Assembly (NCBI GenBank): GCA_046545795.1
Contig: JBKGZD010000160.1
Span: 1 to 5,667, forward strand
Source: JAGXLC01 sp046545795
GTDB lineage: Bacteria > Bacteroidota > Bacteroidia > Bacteroidales > UBA12077
DNA: 5,667 nucleotides
Direction of reading: 5' to 3'
Position 1 is the first letter of the stretch, and each line of letters begins with the position of its first letter. This document shows positions 1 to 5,667 of this stretch, piece after piece. A program made the position numbers and the translations under genes. Below the pieces are notes generated by a model, which saw only the letters and a program-made list of their open reading frames with translations, did no database searches and was not told the origin of the DNA.

Positions 1-9
1 TATCATTCC

Positions 10-2436
10 TTATTCATATTTTAACGAATATGCCGGATTTCTTCTGGCAGCTTTAATTGTTTGGTAACTGATAGTTATGAATGCAATGGTGATAATGATT
101 AGCAAAGTAAAGATAAAATCAACAGGGTTTAATGATATTCTGTACGGATAATTATTTAGCCAGTTATGCAGAAAATAATATGCAACAGGATATGAAATAA
201 CAATTGCAATTAGCGTTAATTTCACGGTTTCATGTGCGATGAGTAACACAACTCTTGAAACTGATGCTCCCATAGCCTTTCTGATTCCAATTTCCTTTGT
301 TCTTTGTTCTGCAGTATAAGAAGTTAATCCAAAAAGCCCAAGGGAGGCAATCAGGATAGTAAGTATAGCAAAACCAACAGACAACAGGGATGTTCTTTGT
401 TCTTCTTCATATAAAGATGCATACTCGTTGTCCATGAAAAACGATAACATGGGGTCATTATTAGAGAATTCTTTCCATAAGCTTTCTATTTCTTTTATGG
501 TCTGATTGACATTTTCCGGGTCAAGTTTTATTGAGAAATACCCCCATCTTGTATCTTCTGTTTTTGGTATTATAATATAAGGATTGATTGACTTGTGTAA
601 AGAACGTATATGAAAGTCACTCATGATACCAACAATTTTCAATGGAGTTAACTCTTCCATGCTGTTGTGGGGACTTAGAATACTTTCATTGAACGGGTCT
701 TCTATCGAATAATCTTTGATTGCAGTTTCATTAATGATACATACATTCTTATCTGAGGAGCGTTCTTTATTGAATAATCTGCCCTGAGCCAGTTGTATAC
801 CATATACATCCATGAAATCTTCATCGGCCCAATTGGTGTCAAATACATATGTCTCATCTTTTGGCTGACTTTGTATCTGATAGGCATTATTGTTATTCGG
901 GTGACCTGGCACCATTGTGGAATGTGAGGACTTCATTACACCAGGTATTTTATTTATCTCATTTTTAAAAGTTTCTATTTTATCCCCTATTGCACTTATG
1001 CGCCTTAGTACAAGCAATTGCTCCTTATTAAAACCTAAGTCTTTATTGAGCATATAACTGGTTTGTTTTGACATTACTATAGTAGCAAGGATAAGCGCAG
1101 CTGAAATGATAAACTGGGATACCACCAATATGCTGCGTATTTTCTTGTTTTTCGTTCCCGATTTTAGCTCTCCGCTTAAAACACTTGTTGGTTGAAATGA
1201 GGAGAGGTAAAAAGCGGGATAACTACCTGCAAGAAGACCGATTATTACAGCAGTGATGATTAAGGCAGGAATAAAGTGCCAATCTTCAAGGTAGTTAAGG
1301 GTTAGTTCAGTTTTTATGAGGTTGTTAAAATATGGTAATGCTAAGTATACTAATATCATTGCCACAACCACCGCGATAAAACTCATGATTAATGATTCTA
1401 CCATAAATTGCTTTATGAGCATTCTTCTTGTTGATCCCACAACTTTTCTTAGTCCTACCTCTTTGGCTCTATTGGATGCACGTGCTGTTGAAAGGTTCAT
1501 GTAATTTATTGCCGCAATAATTATTAGGAATAAGCATATAACAGAAAAAATGTAAATGTATTTTTTATCGTTGGGGGTTTTCATGTCGCTTTCTATTGCC
1601 GGATTCAGATGTATGTCAGCCAAAGGTTGGAGCTGGTATGCGTATCTGTTTCCTTTTTCAAGAAATTCATCGAAAGAAATTCCCATAAATTCTTCCAATA
1701 CAGGACCTGCATTTTCTTTAACAAGCTCCGGAATTTTATTTTCTACGCTCTCTTTTGAAGAGTTTGGAGTTAGCAGTAAATAGCTTGCAATGTTATTGCT
1801 TAGCCAGTTATCATAACCCGAACGTTCAGAAGAGATAAAAGAACCGATCATATTGCAATCAAAATGAGAAGTTTTGGGTATATCTTGCATTATTCCTGTT
1901 ACTTCGTGGTAGTCTTCATATGTCCCTATTTTAATACTTTTTCCAATTGCGGGTTCATTACCAAATATTTTTTTTGCTGTACTTTCAGAAATAACAACTG
2001 TGTGAGGCTTTGCCAGCGCGGTTTTCGGATTACCCTTAATAAGCGGAGCTGTGAATACGTTAAAAAAGGTAGAATCCGCCTGCAGAAAAGCACTTTCAAC
2101 AAAACTTTTGTCCTCATGTTTAATTACTGTCTCATCCCATGTATCAACTCTTACCACCTCCTCAACTTCCGGTAGCTTATCCTTCAATGTGAATGCAAGG
2201 GGTGGTGGAGTCCAGGCTCCCAGAATTTCCTGGTTGTTAACTTTTCCGTCCAGGAACACCCTATGGATTCTGTCTTTATTTTCATGGTGGGTGTCATAAC
2301 TCAGCTCGCTAAAAATATAAATGGCTATTAGCATACTACTGGCAATACCTATGGCAAGTCCAAAAATATTGATTAAGACGTAGCCCTTTTGTCTGCTTAT
2401 ATTTCGCAGTGCGGTTTTAATATAATTCTTAAACAT
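10..2436 (-). CDS. ABC transporter permease, FtsX/MacB-like family, 808 aa
   Basis: This is an inner-membrane permease of the MacB/FtsX (type VII ABC) superfamily, whose members use cytoplasmic ATP hydrolysis to drive work in the periplasm, such as efflux or lipoprotein or peptide handling. The substrate cannot be read from the sequence. The N-terminus (MFKNYIKTALRN, then a hydrophobic stretch at about 18-42) is the classic start of this Bacteroidota group and supports the chosen ATG. A periplasmic MacB-like core covers about 45-290. A first FtsX domain (about 292-412) carries the coupling-helix motif EVGLRKVVGS at 326-335. A fifth membrane segment lies at about 433-455 and a second periplasmic domain at about 456-680. 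A second FtsX domain (about 683-800) carries EIGIRKAMGA at 715-724. That makes about eight membrane segments, so the protein is a tandem duplication of the four-segment unit. It looks intact, with no frameshift. No ATPase gene is visible; it may lie beyond the left edge or elsewhere. No Shine-Dalgarno precedes the start (the leader ends in ACCCTC). Confidence 0.93.
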   Translation of the reverse strand: MFKNYIKTALRNISRQKGYVLINIFGLAIGIASSMLIAIYIFSELSYDTHHENKDRIHRVFLDGKVNNQEILGAWTPPPLAFTLKDKLPEVEEVVRVDTWDETVIKHEDKSFVESAFLQADSTFFNVFTAPLIKGNPKTALAKPHTVVISESTAKKIFGNEPAIGKSIKIGTYEDYHEVTGIMQDIPKTSHFDCNMIGSFISSERSGYDNWLSNNIASYLLLTPNSSKESVENKIPELVKENAGPVLEEFMGISFDEFLEKGNRYAYQLQPLADIHLNPAIESDMKTPNDKKYIYIFSVICLFLIIIAAINYMNLSTARASNRAKEVGLRKVVGSTRRMLIKQFMVESLIMSFIAVVVAMILVYLALPYFNNLIKTELTLNYLEDWHFIPALIITAVIIGLLAGSYPAFYLSSFQPTSVLSGELKSGTKNKKIRSILVVSQFIISAALILATIVMSKQTSYMLNKDLGFNKEQLLVLRRISAIGDKIETFKNEINKIPGVMKSSHSTMVPGHPNNNNAYQIQSQPKDETYVFDTNWADEDFMDVYGIQLAQGRLFNKERSSDKNVCIINETAIKDYSIEDPFNESILSPHNSMEELTPLKIVGIMSDFHIRSLHKSINPYIIIPKTEDTRWGYFSIKLDPENVNQTIKEIESLWKEFSNNDPMLSFFMDNEYASLYEEEQRTSLLSVGFAILTILIASLGLFGLTSYTAEQRTKEIGIRKAMGASVSRVVLLIAHETVKLTLIAIVISYPVAYYFLHNWLNNYPYRISLNPVDFIFTLLIIITIAFITISYQTIKAARRNPAYSLKYE

Positions 2437-2486
2437 GAGGGTAATAATTTTTATATTATTTTATTGTATATGACGCTCCGGGCTTC

Positions 2487-2506
2487 GTACAAGTTACAGG
2501 TCACGG
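2487..2506. repeat. Degenerate heptamer-like units in a GC-rich patch
   Basis: Three adjacent related units can be read: GTACAA (2487-2492), GTTACAG (2493-2499) and GTCACGG (2500-2506). They sit in a 37-bp patch (2472-2508) that is about 62% G+C by hand count, inside an otherwise strongly AT-rich spacer. Degenerate short tandem units of this sort could be the remnant of a decayed repeat. With three imperfect copies this may also be chance. No function is claimed. Confidence 0.3.
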
Positions 2507-2575
2507 CGAATATTTTTATGTAAGGGAAGATTTAAATGTGCAAATGCTTTTAATTTCTCAACTTTTTGGCAATTT

Positions 2576-2609
2576 TTGTGTAAATTTAAATGATAAGAGA
2601 ATTTATTTG
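2576..2609 (+). promoter_or_regulatory. Weak candidate promoter for nfo
   Basis: A TTG at 2576-2578 is followed after 23 bp by TTTATTTG at 2602-2609, which matches the Bacteroidota -7 consensus TAnnTTTG at five of its six fixed positions. The spacing is at the long end of what is accepted for TTG/TAnnTTTG promoters. Transcription would start near 2616 and give a leader of about 130 nt, which is long. In DNA this AT-rich such a match arises easily, so this is only a candidate. Confidence 0.2.
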
Positions 2610-2622
2610 CAATATCAATAAT

Positions 2623-2643
2623 TTTCATCAAACCATTATGAAA
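2623..2643. promoter_or_regulatory. Inverted repeat TTTCAT-N9-ATGAAA, possible operator
   Basis: A perfect 6-bp dyad has arms at 2623-2628 and 2638-2643 with a 9-bp centre. It lies just downstream of the weak plus-strand -7 candidate and between two divergent genes, where a dimeric regulator could bind. The arms are short and AT-rich, so chance is a real alternative, and no matching second copy was seen. Confidence 0.22.
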
Positions 2644-2674
2644 CGTCCATGATAAAATAAACAAATAAACTTAT

Positions 2675-2689
2675 ATTGCAAGAGGCAAT
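2675..2689. repeat. Small inverted repeat ATTGC-AAGAG-GCAAT
   Basis: Perfect 5-bp arms (2675-2679 and 2685-2689) flank a 5-bp centre, with one further G-T pair possible outside. It lies about 57 bp before the nfo start and would fall in the nfo leader if transcription starts upstream. It is too short and weak for a terminator and is not followed by a T run. It could be a protein site or chance. Confidence 0.2.
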
Positions 2690-2745
2690 GATTATTTTAC
2701 TATGGTAAGTTCCATAAGACCTTAAAAAAATTAAAAAATAAACTT

Positions 2746-3591
2746 ATGAAATACATAGGAGCTCATGTAAGCGCCGCAGGAGGAGTTGAAAATGCTCCGG
2801 TTAATGCACATAAAATAGGAGCAACAGGTTTTGCCCTTTTTACGAAGAATCAGAGGAGGTGGACTGCAAAACCACTAACTGAGGAGAATATTCAAAATTT
2901 TAAGGAGAATTGCAGAAAGTACAATTTTAAAAAAGGTCAGATTTTACCGCATGATAGTTATTTGATTAATTTAGGAAACCCCGAAAAAGAGAAACTGGAA
3001 AAGTCAAGAAATGCTTTTCTGGATGAGATGCAGCGGTGTGAACAGCTTGAAATTGATAGGTTGAATTTTCATCCCGGAAGCCATTTGCGAAAAATTTCAG
3101 AAAAAGATTGTATGAAGATTATAGCAGAATCGGTTAATATAGCTCTTGATAAAACCGAAGATGTTATTGCCGTTTTTGAAAACACTGCCGGCCAGGGTTC
3201 TGACCTTGGATACAGTTTTGAGCAATTGAAATATATGATAGATTTGGTTGATGAAAAAAACAGGGTAGGGGTTTGTATTGACACGGCCCATGGTTATGCG
3301 GCAGGTTATGATTTTGCTACTCCTGATGGATATGAGAAAACATGGAAAGAATTTAATGACATCATTGGTTTTGATTACCTTATGGGTATGCATCTCAATG
3401 ATTCAAAAAAAGATTTTGAAAGCCGCGTAGACAGACATGCCAGTCTGGGTGAAGGAGTTATTGGAATAGAGGCTTTCAGAATGTTGATGCAGGATAAAAG
3501 ACTTGATGGAATTCCTTTTATACTGGAAACTCCGAATCCTGAAATATGGCCGGATGAAATAAGAAAACTGCAAAATTTTATTAATGCCTAA
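2746..3591 (+). CDS. nfo: Endonuclease IV (AP endonuclease), complete, 281 aa
   Basis: This is a base-excision-repair enzyme. It cuts the DNA backbone 5' of abasic sites and clears blocked 3' ends, leaving a 3'-OH for repair synthesis; it is cytoplasmic and needs three zinc or similar metal ions. The AP endonuclease 2 TIM-barrel fold is clear from end to end. The protein opens with YIGAHVSAAGG (3-13). All nine ligands known from E. coli Nfo fall at identical numbers: His69 (LPHDSY), His109 (NFHPG), Glu145 (FENTAGQG), Asp179 and His182 (IDTAHGYAAGYD), His216 (MHLND), Asp229 and His231 (VDRHASLGEG), and Glu261 (ILETP). The length is typical of the family (about 280 aa), so the enzyme should be active. 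The start is fixed by the conserved N-terminal strand; there is no Shine-Dalgarno, only an A-rich leader. A SUI1-family gene follows 11 bp after the stop, which suggests one transcript. Confidence 0.98.
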   Translation: MKYIGAHVSAAGGVENAPVNAHKIGATGFALFTKNQRRWTAKPLTEENIQNFKENCRKYNFKKGQILPHDSYLINLGNPEKEKLEKSRNAFLDEMQRCEQLEIDRLNFHPGSHLRKISEKDCMKIIAESVNIALDKTEDVIAVFENTAGQGSDLGYSFEQLKYMIDLVDEKNRVGVCIDTAHGYAAGYDFATPDGYEKTWKEFNDIIGFDYLMGMHLNDSKKDFESRVDRHASLGEGVIGIEAFRMLMQDKRLDGIPFILETPNPEIWPDEIRKLQNFINA

Positions 3592-3602
3592 ATAAGATTA
3601 TT

Positions 3603-3947
3603 ATGTCAAAGAGAAAAAATAAAAAGGGTAAATCAGGATTTGTATATTCAACCAACCCTGACTTTGATTATTCAGCTGATGAAAAGGAAGAAGCCATACC
3701 CCCACAGCAGCAGGATTTAAGAGTGTGGATAGAGCGAAAAGGCCGCAAAGGGAAAGAAGTGACTTTAGTAACCGGTTTTGTTGGTAAGGAGTCTGAGTTA
3801 AAGGAACTGGGTAAGGAACTGAAATCAAAACTTGGAGTAGGAGGTACGGCAAAAAACGGAGAGCTCATTATACAGGGAACATTTAGAGATGAAGTTTGCG
3901 AGTTGTTGAAGGAAAAAGGGTATAAAGCGAAAAAGTCTGGTGGATAA
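3603..3947 (+). CDS. yciH: SUI1/YciH-family translation factor-like protein, 114 aa
   Basis: This is a small basic protein related to eukaryotic and archaeal initiation factor eIF1/SUI1 and E. coli YciH. Family members bind the small ribosomal subunit and influence start-site choice; the role of bacterial ones is poorly defined. The SUI1 domain covers about 39-110. It begins with the strand RVWIERKGRKGKEVTLVTGF, which includes the exposed basic loop RKGRKGK (45-51), and continues with the family signature KLGVGGTAKNGELIIQG (76-92) and the closing LLKEKGYKAK. The first 38 residues are a Lys-rich then acidic, low-complexity tail that looks disordered. The length is normal for bacterial members (about 105-120 aa). 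It starts 11 bp after nfo with no Shine-Dalgarno and no promoter box visible between them, so it is probably co-transcribed. No clear hairpin terminator follows the stop. Confidence 0.95.
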   Translation: MSKRKNKKGKSGFVYSTNPDFDYSADEKEEAIPPQQQDLRVWIERKGRKGKEVTLVTGFVGKESELKELGKELKSKLGVGGTAKNGELIIQGTFRDEVCELLKEKGYKAKKSGG

Positions 3948-3985
3948 ATAATCTGCTAAAATATACTTTTCTAAATAAAAAACTC

Positions 3986-3993
3986 TACCTTTG
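3986..3993 (+). promoter_or_regulatory. Bacteroidota-type -7 box (TACCTTTG) for the helicase
   Basis: TACCTTTG matches the Bacteroidota primary-sigma -7 consensus TAnnTTTG at every fixed position and lies 38 bp before the helicase ATG. Transcription would start near 4000 and give a leader of about 30 nt ending in the ribosome binding site. The -33 element is poor: no TTG lies 17-23 bp upstream, only a TTTT run at 3967-3970. The position in a short gap with a fitting leader length makes it credible. It implies that the helicase has its own promoter, separate from nfo-SUI1. Confidence 0.65.
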
Positions 3994-4019
3994 CGGTTTT
4001 ATTAGAAATTTATAAACAG

Positions 4020-4024
4020 AGGAG
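4020..4024 (+). promoter_or_regulatory. Strong Shine-Dalgarno (AGGAG) for the helicase
   Basis: AGGAG, within AGAGGAGA at 4018-4025, lies 7 nt before the ATG at 4032, which is ideal spacing and fixes the start. It stands out because the other three genes here have no Shine-Dalgarno and this phylum generally makes little use of one. Confidence 0.75.
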
Positions 4025-4031
4025 AATTTTA

Positions 4032-5667
4032 ATGTATTCATTTAGTGAGATTGGCCTGAGGGGAGAGATTTTAGATGCTATCAGCGAGTTGGGATTTACA
4101 GAACCCACACCTATCCAGGAAAAAACCATACCACATCTTTTAACAGAACAAAGCGATTTTATTGGTTTAGCTCAAACAGGGACTGGTAAGACTGCAGCTT
4201 TTGGTTTGCCTATTATTCAACAGGTAGAAATTGCTGATTCATCAATTCAGTCTTTAGTTCTTTGTCCAACACGAGAGTTATGTCTTCAGATTACCAACGA
4301 GTTTAAAAATTATTCCAAATATTACGGTAAGATCGGTGTAGTGCCGGTTTATGGAGGAGCAAGTGTTACAGATCAAATACAGGCATTAAGAAACCGGGCA
4401 CATATTGTTGTTGGCACACCAGGACGCGTGCTCGATCTTTTAAAACGTAAAAAGCTTGATTTTTCAAAAATTAAAACACTTGTTCTTGATGAAGCAGATG
4501 AAATGTTATCCATGGGCTTCAAAGACGATATGGATGCTATTTTAGCAACGACATCACCTGAAAAACGCGTATTGCTTTTTTCAGCAACTATGCCTAAAGC
4601 GATTGCGGAAATTGCAAAGAAATACATGCATCAACCTAAAGAAGTTGCAGTGAATAAGAAGAATGTTGCAGCTGAAAATGTTGAACATCAGCGATATCTG
4701 ATTCAATCCAGGAACCGCTTCCAGGCTTTAAAACGCATTGTTGATATTAATCCCCAGATTTATTCGATTGTATTTTGCAGAACCAGAAGAGAAACTAAAG
4801 AAGTAGCCGATAAATTGATGCAGGAAGGATATAATGCTGATGCTTTGCATGGAGATCTTTCACAGGCGCAGCGAGATACGATTATGCGTAAGTTCAGATT
4901 AAACCATTTAAATATTTTAATTGCTACTGATGTTGCCGCAAGAGGGTTGGATGTTGAGAACCTGACCCATATTATTAATTATAATTTACCGGATGACCCC
5001 GAGGTATATATTCACAGAACCGGAAGGACAGGAAGAGCAGGGAGAAAAGGAATTGCAGTAACATTCTATCATTCCAGGGAAAAAGGGAAGATGAATGATA
5101 TTGAGCGTAAGTTGGGTAAACCAATTGAAAGAAAAATGATTCCTTCTGGAAAGGAAATTTGTGAAAAACAACTTTTTAATCGAATTAATAGCATTGAAGA
5201 GCATACAGACTTCGAAAACTCACAAATTGGGCCATACCTCCCGGAAATTTATAAGAAATTATCCTGGATGAGCAAAGAAGACTTAATCAAACGATTCGTT
5301 TCAATGGAGTTTAATCGTTTGCTGGATAGTTATAAAGATGCTCCGGATATTAATATTTCGGAAAAAGAGGCGTCAAACAAAAGAGGTACTGGTTCTAAAG
5401 AAAGAGGTCAAAAATCTTTCACACGTTTTTTCCTTAATATTGGCAGTGACCAAAAAGTAAGTAAGAATGATTTAATCGGTTTGGTTAATCGGTTGATTAA
5501 GAAAACGAAAATAGAAATAGGTAAGATTGAAGTCCTTAATGCATTTTCTTTTATCGAAATTGATTCTGCCCAGGAGAAATTATTTCAGGATGCCTTTCAG
5601 GGGAAATCTTTTAATGGGAAAAAGATTAATGTGGAAATTGCTAAAAACCAGGAGAAACCATCCAGGA
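4032..5667 (+). CDS. deaD: DEAD-box RNA helicase, DeaD/CsdA-like with DbpA-type RNA-binding domain; 3' end outside window
   Basis: This is an ATP-dependent RNA helicase, likely acting in ribosome assembly, mRNA turnover or cold adaptation in the cytoplasm. All core motifs are intact: Q motif (GFTEPTPIQ, 21-29), I (AQTGTGKT, 47-54), Ia (PTREL, 79-83), GG (108-109), Ib (TPGR, 129-132), II (DEAD, 153-156), III (SAT, 184-186), IV (IVFCRTR, 246-252), V (ATDVAARGLD, 298-307) and VI (HRTGRTGRAG, 328-337). Residues about 365-435 form a helical segment resembling the region after the core in DeaD/CsdA proteins. A short basic linker follows (about 445-462), then a DbpA-type RRM-like domain (about 463-537: RFFLNIGSDQKVSKNDLIGL through GKKINVEIAK). 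The frame is open at the window edge after 545 codons, so the last part, probably a short basic tail, is missing. The start is set by the AGGAG site. It could equally be named csdA or cshA; the family is certain, the exact ortholog is not. Confidence 0.96.
   Translation, partial: MYSFSEIGLRGEILDAISELGFTEPTPIQEKTIPHLLTEQSDFIGLAQTGTGKTAAFGLPIIQQVEIADSSIQSLVLCPTRELCLQITNEFKNYSKYYGKIGVVPVYGGASVTDQIQALRNRAHIVVGTPGRVLDLLKRKKLDFSKIKTLVLDEADEMLSMGFKDDMDAILATTSPEKRVLLFSATMPKAIAEIAKKYMHQPKEVAVNKKNVAAENVEHQRYLIQSRNRFQALKRIVDINPQIYSIVFCRTRRETKEVADKLMQEGYNADALHGDLSQAQRDTIMRKFRLNHLNILIATDVAARGLDVENLTHIINYNLPDDPEVYIHRTGRTGRAGRKGIAVTFYHSREKGKMNDIERKLGKPIERKMIPSGKEICEKQLFNRINSIEEHTDFENSQIGPYLPEIYKKLSWMSKEDLIKRFVSMEFNRLLDSYKDAPDINISEKEASNKRGTGSKERGQKSFTRFFLNIGSDQKVSKNDLIGLVNRLIKKTKIEIGKIEVLNAFSFIEIDSAQEKLFQDAFQGKSFNGKKINVEIAKNQEKPSR

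Larger units (their letters stand above)
2437..2745. other. Divergent intergenic region between permease and nfo
   Basis: This stretch of about 309 bp separates two divergent starts, so it must hold the promoters of both the permease (minus) and nfo (plus), unless one has no dedicated promoter. I found no open reading frame with family resemblance, no tRNA and no strong terminator hairpin. I found no perfect TAnnTTTG box on either strand. It is very AT-rich except for one GC-rich patch at 2472-2508. Two small inverted repeats and one weak promoter candidate are listed separately. The 25 bases before nfo are almost pure A/T with no Shine-Dalgarno, which is usual for this phylum. Confidence 0.7.

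Noticed and set aside
1864..2175. Plus-strand open frame of 103 codons inside the permease gene
   Set aside because: It is antisense to a clearly conserved coding sequence, its translation has no family resemblance and is rich in Cys and Phe, and it has no ribosome binding site.
2530..2592. Direct repeat ATTTAAATG at 2530-2538 and 2584-2592
   Set aside because: A 9-bp match containing a palindromic AT core is expected by chance in DNA this AT-rich, and no third copy was seen.
2662..2669. Minus-strand TTTATTTG as a promoter for the permease
   Set aside because: It matches the -7 consensus with one mismatch, but the nearest TTG is only 16 bp away, and the implied leader of about 220 nt would be unusually long.
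3097..3393. Minus-strand open frame of 98 codons inside nfo
   Set aside because: It is fully antisense to conserved catalytic segments of endonuclease IV and shows no recognisable domain or start signal.
3601..3868. Two minus-strand open frames overlapping the SUI1 gene
   Set aside because: The plus-strand frame has the complete SUI1 signature, and the antisense translations are low-complexity with no family match.
3948..3985. Possible terminator after the SUI1 gene
   Set aside because: The stretch is AT-rich, but no stem of useful length or stability could be paired, so no intrinsic terminator is called.
4373..4627. Minus-strand open frame inside the helicase gene
   Set aside because: It is antisense to helicase motifs Ib to III and is explained by the AT-rich codon use of the real gene.

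Overview
The window looks like ordinary chromosomal DNA from a member of the Bacteroidota (Bacteroidales, Marinilabiliales or Flavobacteriia type). Four things point there. The DNA is AT-rich. The divergent permease is the long FtsX/MacB-type protein that is common in this phylum. A perfect Bacteroidota-type -7 box (TAnnTTTG) precedes the helicase gene. Three of the four genes start without a Shine-Dalgarno sequence, behind AT-rich leaders. I cannot assign a genus.

Layout. Positions 10-2436 (minus strand) hold a complete 808-residue ABC-transporter permease with two FtsX domains. Its ATPase partner is not in the window. A divergent intergenic region of about 309 bp follows (2437-2745). It is very AT-rich apart from one GC-rich patch with degenerate heptamer-like units. 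It also holds two small dyads and one weak promoter candidate. On the plus strand, 2746-3591 is a complete endonuclease IV gene (nfo) with every expected metal ligand. Only 11 bp later, 3603-3947 is a small SUI1/YciH-family gene, probably co-transcribed with nfo. A short 84-bp gap carries the promoter and a strong ribosome binding site for a DEAD-box RNA helicase. That gene starts at 4032 and runs off the right edge at 5667 after 545 complete codons.

How the genes relate. The plus-strand genes are housekeeping or stress functions: repair of abasic and oxidised DNA (nfo), a translation-initiation-factor-like protein (SUI1), and RNA/ribosome remodelling (DeaD-like helicase with a DbpA-type RNA-binding domain). 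The last two share an RNA/ribosome theme but appear to be separate transcription units. The permease is divergent and functionally unrelated as far as can be seen. I found no mobile element, CRISPR array, tRNA, rRNA or obvious new system. The observations worth a second look are small: the GC-rich intergenic patch, the dyads between the divergent genes, the nfo-SUI1 pairing and the lone permease.
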